24,114 nt of DNA from CAITSH01 sp945892985 (GTDB lineage Bacteria > Pseudomonadota > Gammaproteobacteria > Burkholderiales > SG8-39): assembly GCA_945892985.1 (NCBI GenBank), contig CAMDDU010000057.1, forward strand, positions 1 through 24,114, given 5' to 3'. The translations under genes were made by a program, and so were the position numbers. The notes under the pieces are model-generated. The model worked only from the letters and a program-made list of their open reading frames with translations. It was not told the origin of the DNA and did not search any database. Of the stretch, positions 8,416-15,196 are shown piece after piece. How positions within the stretch are numbered: position 1 is the stretch's first letter; each line of letters starts with the position of its first letter.

Positions 8416-9570
8416 TCAGCCTTTTCCATGGCCTCGGGACAAGGGGCGTTTGGCGATTTCGCGGATGACATCCATCTTCGGGGAGAACCCCAGTCCCGGC
8501 GTCTGCGGAAGATCCATCCAGCCGTCGCGCGGCGCGGGCAGCCCTTCGAACAGCTGCTCGCAGATAAGCATGGCCACATAGTGGTATTCGACCAGTCCGC
8601 CGTTGGCGAGTCCTGCATGCAGGTGCATGTTCCAGGGCGACCAGGCGCCGCCGTTGTCGACCGGAATATTGAAGGCGGCGGCCATCCCCGCGATGCGCAC
8701 GCACTGCGTGTAGCCTCCCGTGATCACCACATTGGGCTGAAGCACGTCCGCCGCGTTCGCCAGCAGCATGTCGCGAAAGCGGAAAGCGAGCCCCTCGTTC
8801 TGCCCCGCGGCGAGCGGGATCGCGGTGCGCCGGCGCATCTCGGCCATGCGCGGAATGTCGTTTTGCGTGATCGGTTCCTCGAAGAACGAAATATTGCAGT
8901 CCTCTATGCGGCGCGCCAGTTCGGTCGCGTGATACGCGTCCAGGCTGCAGTTGGCGTCGATGTACAGCCCCACATCCGGCCCGACCGCCTCGCGCACCGC
9001 GCGCACCCGGGCCTCGTCTTCGGCAATCACTTCGCCCAGCGGGCGCGGCTCGTCGCGGCGCGCCAGGGCGTGGTGCCCGACCACCATCTTAAGCCGTCGG
9101 AATCCCTGCGCCAACCAGAGCTTCGCCGCCGCGGCGAGCTGTTCGCGATCGAAAAGGGCAAAACCAAAGGTCGCGTACAGCGGAACGCGCGCGCGCGCGC
9201 CGCCGAGCAGCCGCCACACCGGCATCCCGAGAATTTTGCCCTTCAGGTCCCACAGCGCGAGGTCGATTGCCGCGATCGCGTGCAGCGCATAGCCCGTCTG
9301 CCCGCGCGGGCTGAGCAGCCAGTAGAGGTGCTCCCAGAGGCGCTCCGTATTCAGCGGGTCCTCGCCGATGAGCGCGGGCCCGGCGACGAGATTCACGATC
9401 GCGCCTACCGCTTCCTCCTCGGTAATGCCGGTAATGCCGTGCCCGACGAGGCCGCCCTCGCATTCGATCTCGACCACGCACACCGACAGGGAACTGGTCT
9501 TGTCTAGGCCGAGCAGTTCGACCCGCACCGGGACGTTCAGGGGGATGGCGGTGACGCGTATGATTTTCAT
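8416..9570 (-). CDS. Enolase-superfamily (mandelate racemase/muconate lactonizing) enzyme
   Basis: The 384-residue protein has the capping domain (about 1-125) and the modified TIM barrel of the mandelate racemase/muconate cycloisomerase group. Metal ligands can be placed by hand: D205 in YIDANCS, E231 in FFEEP, and probably E259 in AAGQNEG. Enzymes of this group abstract the proton alpha to a carboxylate. The usual KxK motif reads K161-M-V163, and the position matching the mandelate racemase base His297 appears to be a glycine in NGGAW; D275 of the dyad is kept. The substrate and reaction (cycloisomerase, racemase or acid-sugar dehydratase) are therefore open. It lies between the TRAP binding protein and TRAP permeases, so its substrate is probably the imported acid or a product of it. 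Confidence 0.9.
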   Translation of the reverse strand: MKIIRVTAIPLNVPVRVELLGLDKTSSLSVCVVEIECEGGLVGHGITGITEEEAVGAIVNLVAGPALIGEDPLNTERLWEHLYWLLSPRGQTGYALHAIAAIDLALWDLKGKILGMPVWRLLGGARARVPLYATFGFALFDREQLAAAAKLWLAQGFRRLKMVVGHHALARRDEPRPLGEVIAEDEARVRAVREAVGPDVGLYIDANCSLDAYHATELARRIEDCNISFFEEPITQNDIPRMAEMRRRTAIPLAAGQNEGLAFRFRDMLLANAADVLQPNVVITGGYTQCVRIAGMAAAFNIPVDNGGAWSPWNMHLHAGLANGGLVEYHYVAMLICEQLFEGLPAPRDGWMDLPQTPGLGFSPKMDVIREIAKRPLSRGHGKG

Positions 9571-9628
9571 CGATGTCTTTTTGGCAAGTGCGGCGGCACC
9601 GGTATCCCTTCAGTCCTCGCCGCTTTGC

Positions 9629-10597
9629 CTATTTTTCCAGCAGCGGCCGCAGCGTCTTGATGGCATCGGGCGCGCGCTTTGTCAGCTCTGCCCAGCCGGC
9701 GTTGTATGCCTGGCTGCGATAGGCGGGCCCGACGTTGATCGCTTTGATGCCGGCGTCCCTCTGGCGCATGTTTTCGATGGCCGATTTCTCCTTGACCCAG
9801 GCCATGTTCTCCTCATCCATCCACTGTCCCATGCGCGAGAGGAACGCGCGTTGGTCTTCGCGCAAGGACTTCCACTTGTTCAGATTCACCAGGATGTTGA
9901 CGACGACGTCGTAGAATCCTGGCTCGACCCGGTATTTCGTGTACTGTCCCCAGCCAAGATCGAAGATCCCCAGCAGCGGCCAGCCGTAGCCGTCCACGAC
10001 GCCGCGCTCCAGCGCGGCCTGGACCTCGCCCGGCGGCATGGTCGCTAGGGTTGCGCCCAGCGCGGTGAAGAACGGCGTGTAGTTGGGAACGGTGCGCAGT
10101 TTCAGGGATTTGAAGTCGCCGATGGTGGCCACCGGCTTGTTCGTGTAGATATGAAACGGCACGCCCTGGCCGTAGGTCGCCAACAGCCACGAGCCCATTT
10201 TCTGATTGTGGATGTGGTTCAACTCGTCCCAGGCGCCGGACTTGCGTTGCTGCGGGACCGACTGGTTGGTGAGGTTCGCCGCATCCGCTTCGGGCGCTAT
10301 GCCGGCATAAAAGGACGGCGGAATCGACGCCATGTCGAGCACCCCGCCGCGCACCGCGTTTCCCTGTTCGAACGACGGCACCGCCTCGGGCCCGCCGACC
10401 AGGCGGATCTGAACCAGGCCCTTCCCTTCCTTGTTGACCTTTTCGATGAATCGCCCGAACACCTCGCCGTAGGCACTGGTAATGGGGACGAACACCGCCG
10501 CACGCAGCGTCGTCTCCTGCGCACCCGCGCCGCCGCCTGCTAAAACAAGTGCCGTACCCGCCAACCACATGCCGATGCATCGCGTGAATTGCTTCAT
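9629..10597 (-). CDS. TRAP transporter periplasmic solute-binding protein (DctP)
   Basis: This receptor subunit delivers an organic acid to the DctQM permease. The 322-residue protein starts with a typical signal peptide (basic MKQFTR, a hydrophobic core, probable cleavage after GAGA near residue 26). R168 in LKLRTVPN is the conserved arginine that normally grips the substrate carboxylate, followed by the MPPGEVQAALERGVVDG block. I chose ATG at 10597 because AGGAGG stands just before it and the signal peptide begins there; an 18-residue upstream extension is open but out of character. Upstream is a 144-bp gap with a 15-bp tandem repeat, downstream the enolase-type gene. Confidence 0.93.
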   Translation of the reverse strand: MKQFTRCIGMWLAGTALVLAGGGAGAQETTLRAAVFVPITSAYGEVFGRFIEKVNKEGKGLVQIRLVGGPEAVPSFEQGNAVRGGVLDMASIPPSFYAGIAPEADAANLTNQSVPQQRKSGAWDELNHIHNQKMGSWLLATYGQGVPFHIYTNKPVATIGDFKSLKLRTVPNYTPFFTALGATLATMPPGEVQAALERGVVDGYGWPLLGIFDLGWGQYTKYRVEPGFYDVVVNILVNLNKWKSLREDQRAFLSRMGQWMDEENMAWVKEKSAIENMRQRDAGIKAINVGPAYRSQAYNAGWAELTKRAPDAIKTLRPLLEK

Positions 10598-10663
10598 GAT
10601 TCCTCCTTGTTGAGCGTCCTTGACGAGTGCGCTGTCGAAGAGGCACAGCACGCCGTTGTTACT

Positions 10664-10738
10664 TTGAATCAGGATACTTTGGAACAGGCTACGTTGAATC
10701 AGGCTAGTTTGGATCAGGTTGCGTTGAATCTGCTTGCG
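10664..10738. repeat. Five tandem copies of a 15-bp unit
   Basis: Five consecutive 15-base units of the form TTGAATCAGGCTACG (variants at several positions) start at 10664, 10679, 10694, 10709 and 10724. They fill the gap between the oxygenase beta-subunit stop (10742) and the dctP start (10597). The array stops just before the beta-subunit stop codon. Units differ by two to five bases, so the array is not a recent slip. Confidence 0.85.
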
Positions 10739-10741
10739 TTC

Positions 10742-11251
10742 TCAGATCGGCATGGAGATGTGGCTCTCGACGGTGAACGTATCCACGACCACGAGGCGCT
10801 CGCGCAAGCGCAGCACGCCCCCCTCGTCGACGATCCGGTCGCGGTACTCGCCCACGCTGAATATCCTGCTGTGGCCTTCGTTGTCGGTGTTCATCATAAT
10901 GTAGTTAGCGCGCGCGAGCCAGCAATCCCCGTCGCGTCCCGTCACCATCACGTTGCTGACGAAGCGCCGCTCGTAGTGGATGTGATAGATGTTGACTTCC
11001 AGCAGCGAAACGACACGGTCACGCAGCATGCGCTTGTTCTCAAAGTAAAGCCAATACCCTTCGAGCCCCTGATCGAGGTTTTCGCGGGAATGAAGCAGGT
11101 AGCGGCACTCGTCGCTGAAGAAATCCGGCCACTCGGACAGGCGGGCTTCGTCCAGACAGCGCGCATAACGGAAGTTGAGGTCCACCACGCGCCGTTCGAG
11201 TTCGGCGGAAACCAGGCTTGTTGCGGCGGCAGTGTTCGGTGCTGTGTTCAT
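10742..11251 (-). CDS. Ring-hydroxylating dioxygenase beta subunit
   Basis: This is the small structural subunit of a Rieske non-heme iron oxygenase, with a SnoaL/NTF2-like cone fold. The 169-residue protein shows family features: FRYARCLDEARLSEWPDFFSDECRY near the N-terminus, the YHIHYERRFVSN strand, and RARxNY-like LARANYIMMNT. The subunit has no metal centre and supports the alpha3beta3 assembly. I chose ATG at 11251 (MNTAPNTAAA) because GGGAG lies eight bases upstream. It follows the alpha subunit by 20 bp, so the two are made together. Confidence 0.92.
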   Translation of the reverse strand: MNTAPNTAAATSLVSAELERRVVDLNFRYARCLDEARLSEWPDFFSDECRYLLHSRENLDQGLEGYWLYFENKRMLRDRVVSLLEVNIYHIHYERRFVSNVMVTGRDGDCWLARANYIMMNTDNEGHSRIFSVGEYRDRIVDEGGVLRLRERLVVVDTFTVESHISMPI

Positions 11252-11271
11252 GTTGTCTCCCGGGTCAGATT

Positions 11272-12537
11272 TCAGGCGGCCGCGACCGCGAAGCCCATCA
11301 GGTCGCAATAGCCCTTCCAGAACGCGCGTATCGGCACCTCCGTGACCAGATGCTCCTGGTCGCCGCAGTCGCCGCGCCCGCCCATTTCGACGAATGCGTG
11401 CCCGCGGCCGTGGTCGCCCTGTATCGCCGCATGCGCAATCTCCAGCGCCTCCGCGTCCTCCATGGAAAGGTATCCGCCCGGCCCCAGCAGGTTGCCCTGC
11501 ACGCGGCGCGACTGGCTATGTTCCGCGGATTCGTCCGCGTATTCGAAATTGATCCAGACCAGTTCGAACTCGTCCACGCTTTTCGGAATGATGTGCCGGA
11601 AGCCCAGGTGGTTCGAGATCTGCGCCAGGACGAAGGTGGGGAACATCGACAGCACCGTCGAGACCATACCGTCGGCATGCTCCTCGAAGAACGTGACCAC
11701 CTCCGGCGCTTCCAGCTGGAACTGCGGCTTGAAGGTGTCAATCTTTGCGTAGGTGTTGCCGACCTTCTCGTCCTTCGTGCCGTAGGTCGTCAGCACGCAG
11801 TGCAGGCCGTTTTGCGCCATCACGGTCGAGCCGCGCTGCGAGGTGCGGAACATACCGAACTTGGAGTTGAATCCGTGCAGCAGGGCGCCGTGATAGCAAT
11901 CCTTGAGATTCTCCACGTACAGCTTCCAGTTGCCCTTGATCAGCTGCCGCTGGTAGCCGACTACCTTGATCGGCCGGCTGCACAGCGCATCGAACCGCTG
12001 CCGCACCGGCTCGCCCATGTAGTCGGTAAGCGGCTCCATGTCGTGCGCGAAGGTGGCGAACACGACCCCCCGGTACGACTCCACCCGCAGTTTTTCCAGG
12101 CTGTGCTCCTCGGGCCTGAAGTCCTTCGGATAGCCGCCGTTGCCGTTGATGCCGCGCCGGTAGGGAACGCCTAGCAGGTTGCCCGCCACGTCGTAACTCC
12201 ACTGGTGGTAGATGCATGTGTGCGTGTCGGCGTGGCCGCGCTTACGGCGCACCACCGCGGCGCCGCGATGGGCGCAGCGATTTACGAACACATGCAGTGC
12301 GCCGTCCTCGCCCCGGCTGAGCACCACCGAGGTCGCCCCGATGTAGTTGGTGACGAAATCCCCGGGGTTCGGTATCTCCGCCTCCAGGCCAACGTAGTTC
12401 CAGGTGCGGCCGCGGAATATCCGGTCCTGTTCGAGATCGAAGAGGTGCGGGTCGACGTGCACCGCGAACGGAACCTGGGTGAAGTCGGCGCGCGGCCAGA
12501 CCAACTCGGGGATTCTGGATTTCAATACAGCGCTCAT
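11272..12537 (-). CDS. Rieske ring-hydroxylating oxygenase alpha subunit (NagG/AndAc-like)
   Basis: This catalytic subunit inserts oxygen into an aromatic ring. In 421 residues it has the Rieske [2Fe-2S] site (C88-A-H90 and C108-I-Y-H111) and a mononuclear iron site with H216 and H221 in NLKDCYHGALLH, the bridging D213, and probably D361 as third ligand. From memory the sequence resembles salicylate 5-hydroxylase (NagG) and anthranilate dioxygenase large subunits, sharing YVGLEAEIPNPGDF, CAHRG, GNWKLYVEN and LLGPGGY-type blocks. These relatives act on aromatic carboxylates. The usual DPYH is DCYH here. ATG at 12537 follows AAGGAG; the longer frame to 12666 runs into the cupin gene. No ferredoxin or reductase gene is in the window. 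Confidence 0.94.
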   Translation of the reverse strand: MSAVLKSRIPELVWPRADFTQVPFAVHVDPHLFDLEQDRIFRGRTWNYVGLEAEIPNPGDFVTNYIGATSVVLSRGEDGALHVFVNRCAHRGAAVVRRKRGHADTHTCIYHQWSYDVAGNLLGVPYRRGINGNGGYPKDFRPEEHSLEKLRVESYRGVVFATFAHDMEPLTDYMGEPVRQRFDALCSRPIKVVGYQRQLIKGNWKLYVENLKDCYHGALLHGFNSKFGMFRTSQRGSTVMAQNGLHCVLTTYGTKDEKVGNTYAKIDTFKPQFQLEAPEVVTFFEEHADGMVSTVLSMFPTFVLAQISNHLGFRHIIPKSVDEFELVWINFEYADESAEHSQSRRVQGNLLGPGGYLSMEDAEALEIAHAAIQGDHGRGHAFVEMGGRGDCGDQEHLVTEVPIRAFWKGYCDLMGFAVAAA

Positions 12538-12634
12538 TAGAGACTCCTTGGGACGAGGGATGACAAATGACGGGTGGGCGGGTTTGCGCTCCCGCGGCGA
12601 TGCGGATTGGAAGCCATCAGTTGACCATGCTGCG

Positions 12635-13054
12635 TCAAAGACGGATGTCGACCGGTACTGTTTCATAAGCGGCGGGCATGGTCACCTCCAGTACCTCCAG
12701 ATCCGGCGTGTAGTCGATCACATCGTGCGCCCCGCGCGGCGGCTGGTAAAGACAGCCTCCGGCTTCGACCACGATGTCGTCGCTGGAGCCCTCCCAGCGG
12801 TAGGTGACCCGCCCCTTGAGTATGTAGACCATGTGGAAGTCGAGTTTGTGCCAGTGGACGCCCTGCGGACCCTTGCACGGTCCGAGCGCGCGCATGTGGA
12901 AGGCGCCAACCGTTCCCGCGCTCGCCGCGGCCATGCCCAGATCGCGCACCTCGAAAGCCGACCAGGCGTCGCGCGGCTTGAATGCCCCGGGGCTGAGGGT
13001 CGCGATGCACAGCTTACTGAATGCATCGGTCAGGCGATCAATCTCAGTCTTCAT
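12635..13054 (-). CDS. Small cupin-domain protein
   Basis: This 139-residue single-cupin protein carries both cupin motifs: HWHKLDFHMVYILKG and YQPPRGAHDV. The glutamate of the first motif is replaced by histidine (H-W-H-x4-H-x6-G), so a 4-His metal site is possible. It is the first gene of the oxygenase/TRAP operon, 97 bp before the alpha subunit. Possible roles are a ring-cleavage or isomerase step on the hydroxylated product, or a ligand sensor; the sequence does not decide. ATG at 13054 follows AAGGAGG. Confidence 0.87.
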   Translation of the reverse strand: MKTEIDRLTDAFSKLCIATLSPGAFKPRDAWSAFEVRDLGMAAASAGTVGAFHMRALGPCKGPQGVHWHKLDFHMVYILKGRVTYRWEGSSDDIVVEAGGCLYQPPRGAHDVIDYTPDLEVLEVTMPAAYETVPVDIRL

Positions 13055-13160
13055 TGTAGCCTCCTTGTACAACACGCTGCGACCGGTTTTCCGTGCCCGA
13101 CCGCTTTCAGCAGCCCGCCAGGGCAGCGCCGGTTGCGGGTGCGCAATCTTGATCCGGACA

Positions 13161-13178
13161 ACGTCAAGCTATCGTCAA
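13161..13178. promoter_or_regulatory. Direct heptamer repeat, 11-bp period, in divergent promoter region
   Basis: ACGTCAA (13161-13167) and TCGTCAA (13172-13178) share six of seven bases and start 11 bp apart. On the operon strand they read TTGACG-N5-TTGACG, resembling -35 hexamers. SARP regulators of actinobacteria bind direct heptamers at 11-bp spacing overlapping the -35 region, and a SARP-like gene starts 36 bp away. I propose this is its operator. No clear -10 for either direction was found, apart from TAAAAT at 13201-13206 just before the regulator. Confidence 0.4.
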
Positions 13179-13213
13179 AGCGCGGCCTAGGGCTTGGGTG
13201 TAAAATTTCGCGC

Positions 13214-14425
13214 ATGCGCGATCGGAATACGGCACGAAACCCGAAACAAGTCCACGCACCGTTGCTGGAATTGCGGCTGCTGGGCTGTTTCTCGGCCCTG
13301 GCGTGCGGCAAGCCCGTGGTCCTGCGTGCGCGCAAGGATCGCGCCCTGCTGGCGTACCTCGCGCTTTCCTCCGGACGCGGCTGCAGTCGCGAGCGGCTCG
13401 CCGATATCCTTTGGGGCGAGGTCGAGGGCGACGCGCGCCACAGCCTGCGCCAGAGCCTGTCGGCGATTTCCCGCGCCATTGCCGGCGCGCACCCGGCGTC
13501 TGCGCGCGCGCTGCAGGTCGATCGTGACAAAGTGAGCCTGGAACCGGATTGCGTCGTGGTCGATGCGCTGCGCGTGCGCACCCTGCTACAGAGCAAATCC
13601 GCGTTGGAGCTGGAGGCAGGCGGGCAACTGCATGCGAGCCGCCTGCTGGAGGATCTCGGCCGCGTCTCGCCGCACTTCGACGACTGGCTGGTGGCGGAGC
13701 GCGAACAGCTTGCGGTCGCGGCAATCAACGCCAATCGCCTGCTGCTCGATCTGCACGCGGCGGCAGGCACGCCGGAAAAAGCCATCGCGGCGGCCTCGCG
13801 GCTGGTCGCTACCGATCCTTTCCGGGAAGAGGCTCGCCTCGAGCTGATTTTCCTGTACGCCGAATGCGGCCACACGCAGGCGGCGATCGCGCAGTACGAA
13901 GCGTATGCCACGCTGTTGCGCGAGGAACTCGGCGCGCAGCCAGGCGAAGCGGCCACGCAGGTGTATCGATTGCTGCTGGAGGGCGAGACGCCGGCGCGGC
14001 GCGGCCGGCGAGCGAACATGCCCGCGCGCATGCCCCCGGTCCCGGGCGCGAAAGATGAGCCGCTGCGGCACGCGGTCCTCGTGCTCGAACAGATGCCCGA
14101 TTGCATCGTCGTTACGGATCTTGACGGGTGCATCGTCGGCTGGAACGAATGGGCGACGCGCAACTTCGGTTACGACAAGTGCGAGGTGCTCGGGCGCAAG
14201 CCCATTTTCCTGTACGGGCCCGGCGCGGACGGCCGCCTGACGGACGAACTCATCGCCAAGGCGCTGCGCCATGGACGCTGGTCCTGCGTGCTGCGCCTGT
14301 TCAACAAGAACGGATCTTCCCGCCTGCACCAGCGCACCATGCTGCCGCTGCGGGACGAGAACGCTCGCGTCGTCGGCGTATTCGGCGTGACGCGGCCGCT
14401 GACGCGGCCCATCCCGGGGCTCTAG
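13214..14425 (+). CDS. SARP/BTAD-type transcriptional regulator with C-terminal PAS domain
   Basis: The 403-residue protein has three parts. Residues about 16-90 form an OmpR-like winged helix beginning LELRLLGCFSA, with the SRERLADILWGE helix typical of SARP/DnrI/AfsR proteins. Residues about 115-250 form a BTAD (TPR-like) domain (AAASRLVATDPFREEARLELIFLYAECG). Residues about 285-395 form one PAS domain (MPDCIVVTDLDGCIVGWNEWATRNFGY) and include LFNKNGSSR. PAS may bind the aromatic substrate. The gene is divergent from the oxygenase/TRAP operon, 160 bp from the cupin start, so it probably activates that operon. The frame is open back to 12404, but that part overlaps the oxygenase and cupin genes on the other strand. 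I chose ATG at 13214 because SARP homology begins soon after it; no clear ribosome binding site precedes it. Confidence 0.87.
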   Translation: MRDRNTARNPKQVHAPLLELRLLGCFSALACGKPVVLRARKDRALLAYLALSSGRGCSRERLADILWGEVEGDARHSLRQSLSAISRAIAGAHPASARALQVDRDKVSLEPDCVVVDALRVRTLLQSKSALELEAGGQLHASRLLEDLGRVSPHFDDWLVAEREQLAVAAINANRLLLDLHAAAGTPEKAIAAASRLVATDPFREEARLELIFLYAECGHTQAAIAQYEAYATLLREELGAQPGEAATQVYRLLLEGETPARRGRRANMPARMPPVPGAKDEPLRHAVLVLEQMPDCIVVTDLDGCIVGWNEWATRNFGYDKCEVLGRKPIFLYGPGADGRLTDELIAKALRHGRWSCVLRLFNKNGSSRLHQRTMLPLRDENARVVGVFGVTRPLTRPIPGL

Positions 14426-14473
14426 TTTTTCCGCAGGTTTGAGGAGAATACACGATTCGCGCTTTTAATCACG

Positions 14474-14719
14474 CTAAGCGGCTGCGGCGAACTCCTGCAC
14501 ACGGTTCCGTAGCGGCCGGAATTGATTCGGGCTGAGTATTGGGCGCCGCGCCCGCGTGTTTTTCTCGTCCCGGACGGCAACTGTGCGCAGGCTCAGCACC
14601 TTCTGACCGGCACGCAGCCCCAGCGCGATGCGATACGTGCACGAGGCCGCCTGCAATGATGCCAACGGATTAGCCGCATCCATGTTGGCCAGGTAGGTCA
14701 TGCCCTGCTCTTTGACCAC
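14474..14719 (-). pseudogene. Possible IS91-type transposase remnant
   Basis: The 81-codon frame contains TYRIALGLRAGQKVLSLRTV, which resembles, from memory, a segment of IS91-family transposases (YRIAFGPRAGQKVLTL). The normal continuation (LCA..HGFSLHA) and the catalytic region are missing, and the C-terminal 25 residues match nothing I know. It would be a fragment of a much larger gene. No terminal repeats could be placed. It lies in the 771-bp gap between the regulator and the amidase, which holds no other gene I can support. Confidence 0.4.
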
Positions 14720-14829
14720 AGCAATCCGGTGATCAGCATGGTTACGGCTTTTGTTTGTATCGATACGGTTTTATTGAGCAAGCCTCGAGCCATGCAGGCG
14801 TGGCACTACCTTGTGCATTTGAAGGGCTG

Positions 14830-14877
14830 ATTCCCCTCCTCCGCAAGGAGAAGGGGTCCGCCGCAGGCGGGGGGGGG
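14830..14877 (+). repeat. GC-rich hairpin repeat, copy 1
   Basis: CCCCTCCT-CCGCA-AGGAGAAGGGG folds into a hairpin and is followed by CCGCCGCAGGCGG and a G run. The reverse complement of a second site at 15000-15033 has the same plan: TTCCCCTCCTTG, a purine-rich return, a G run, and then a small GC palindrome. The two face each other about 150 bp apart. Such sequences are commonly dispersed in proteobacterial genomes; only these two copies are visible here. Confidence 0.5.
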
Positions 14878-14992
14878 TAGTAGGGTTCGTGCTCAATGCG
14901 CAGCCTATTCCCTTGCAGGTGCGTTCTGACCGGTAGGCCAGAACCGCTCAGCCGGCGCGGCGTATGCTCCGCGAAATCCCGGCTTCGCCCCC

Positions 14993-15033
14993 GGCGCTTC
15001 GCGCCACCCCCCCCTTTTTTCAAGGAGGGGAAT
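14993..15033 (-). repeat. GC-rich hairpin repeat, copy 2 (inverted)
   Basis: Read on the minus strand this starts ATTCCCCTCCTTGAAAAAAG, followed by an eight-G run, then GGCGCGAAGCGCC, a 5-bp palindrome. It is the inverted partner of the copy at 14830. The segment between the copies (14880-14992) encodes nothing recognisable. Confidence 0.45.
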
Positions 15034-15196
15034 AACTCAGTGTTCCCCCTAAGGTAGCGCCTTGGACATGCGGTGTTCTGAGCGCTCCCCTCTGCGCCCT
15101 CACTGCATCGCCCTTAATTGGGGCGGGGGCGCATGATGCTGGTGCGGCCGGCTTGGGGGCTGTTCACCGGGGCGGGAGTGCTTTAGGCTAGCCACC

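Noticed and set aside
10664..10738. CRISPR array
   Set aside because: Units are 15 bp with no spacers and no cas genes nearby, so this is a simple tandem repeat.
10589..11311. Plus-strand frame of 240 residues starting with pentapeptide-like TLNQ/SLDQ repeats
   Set aside because: It is antisense to the well-supported beta subunit; the pentapeptide look comes only from the 15-bp DNA repeat.
11218..12174. 318-residue plus-strand frame
   Set aside because: Antisense to the oxygenase alpha subunit; no recognisable motif.
12404..13213. In-frame upstream extension of the regulator, giving a 673-residue protein
   Set aside because: It is antisense to the oxygenase alpha and cupin genes, has no known domain, and the SARP homology starts after 13214.
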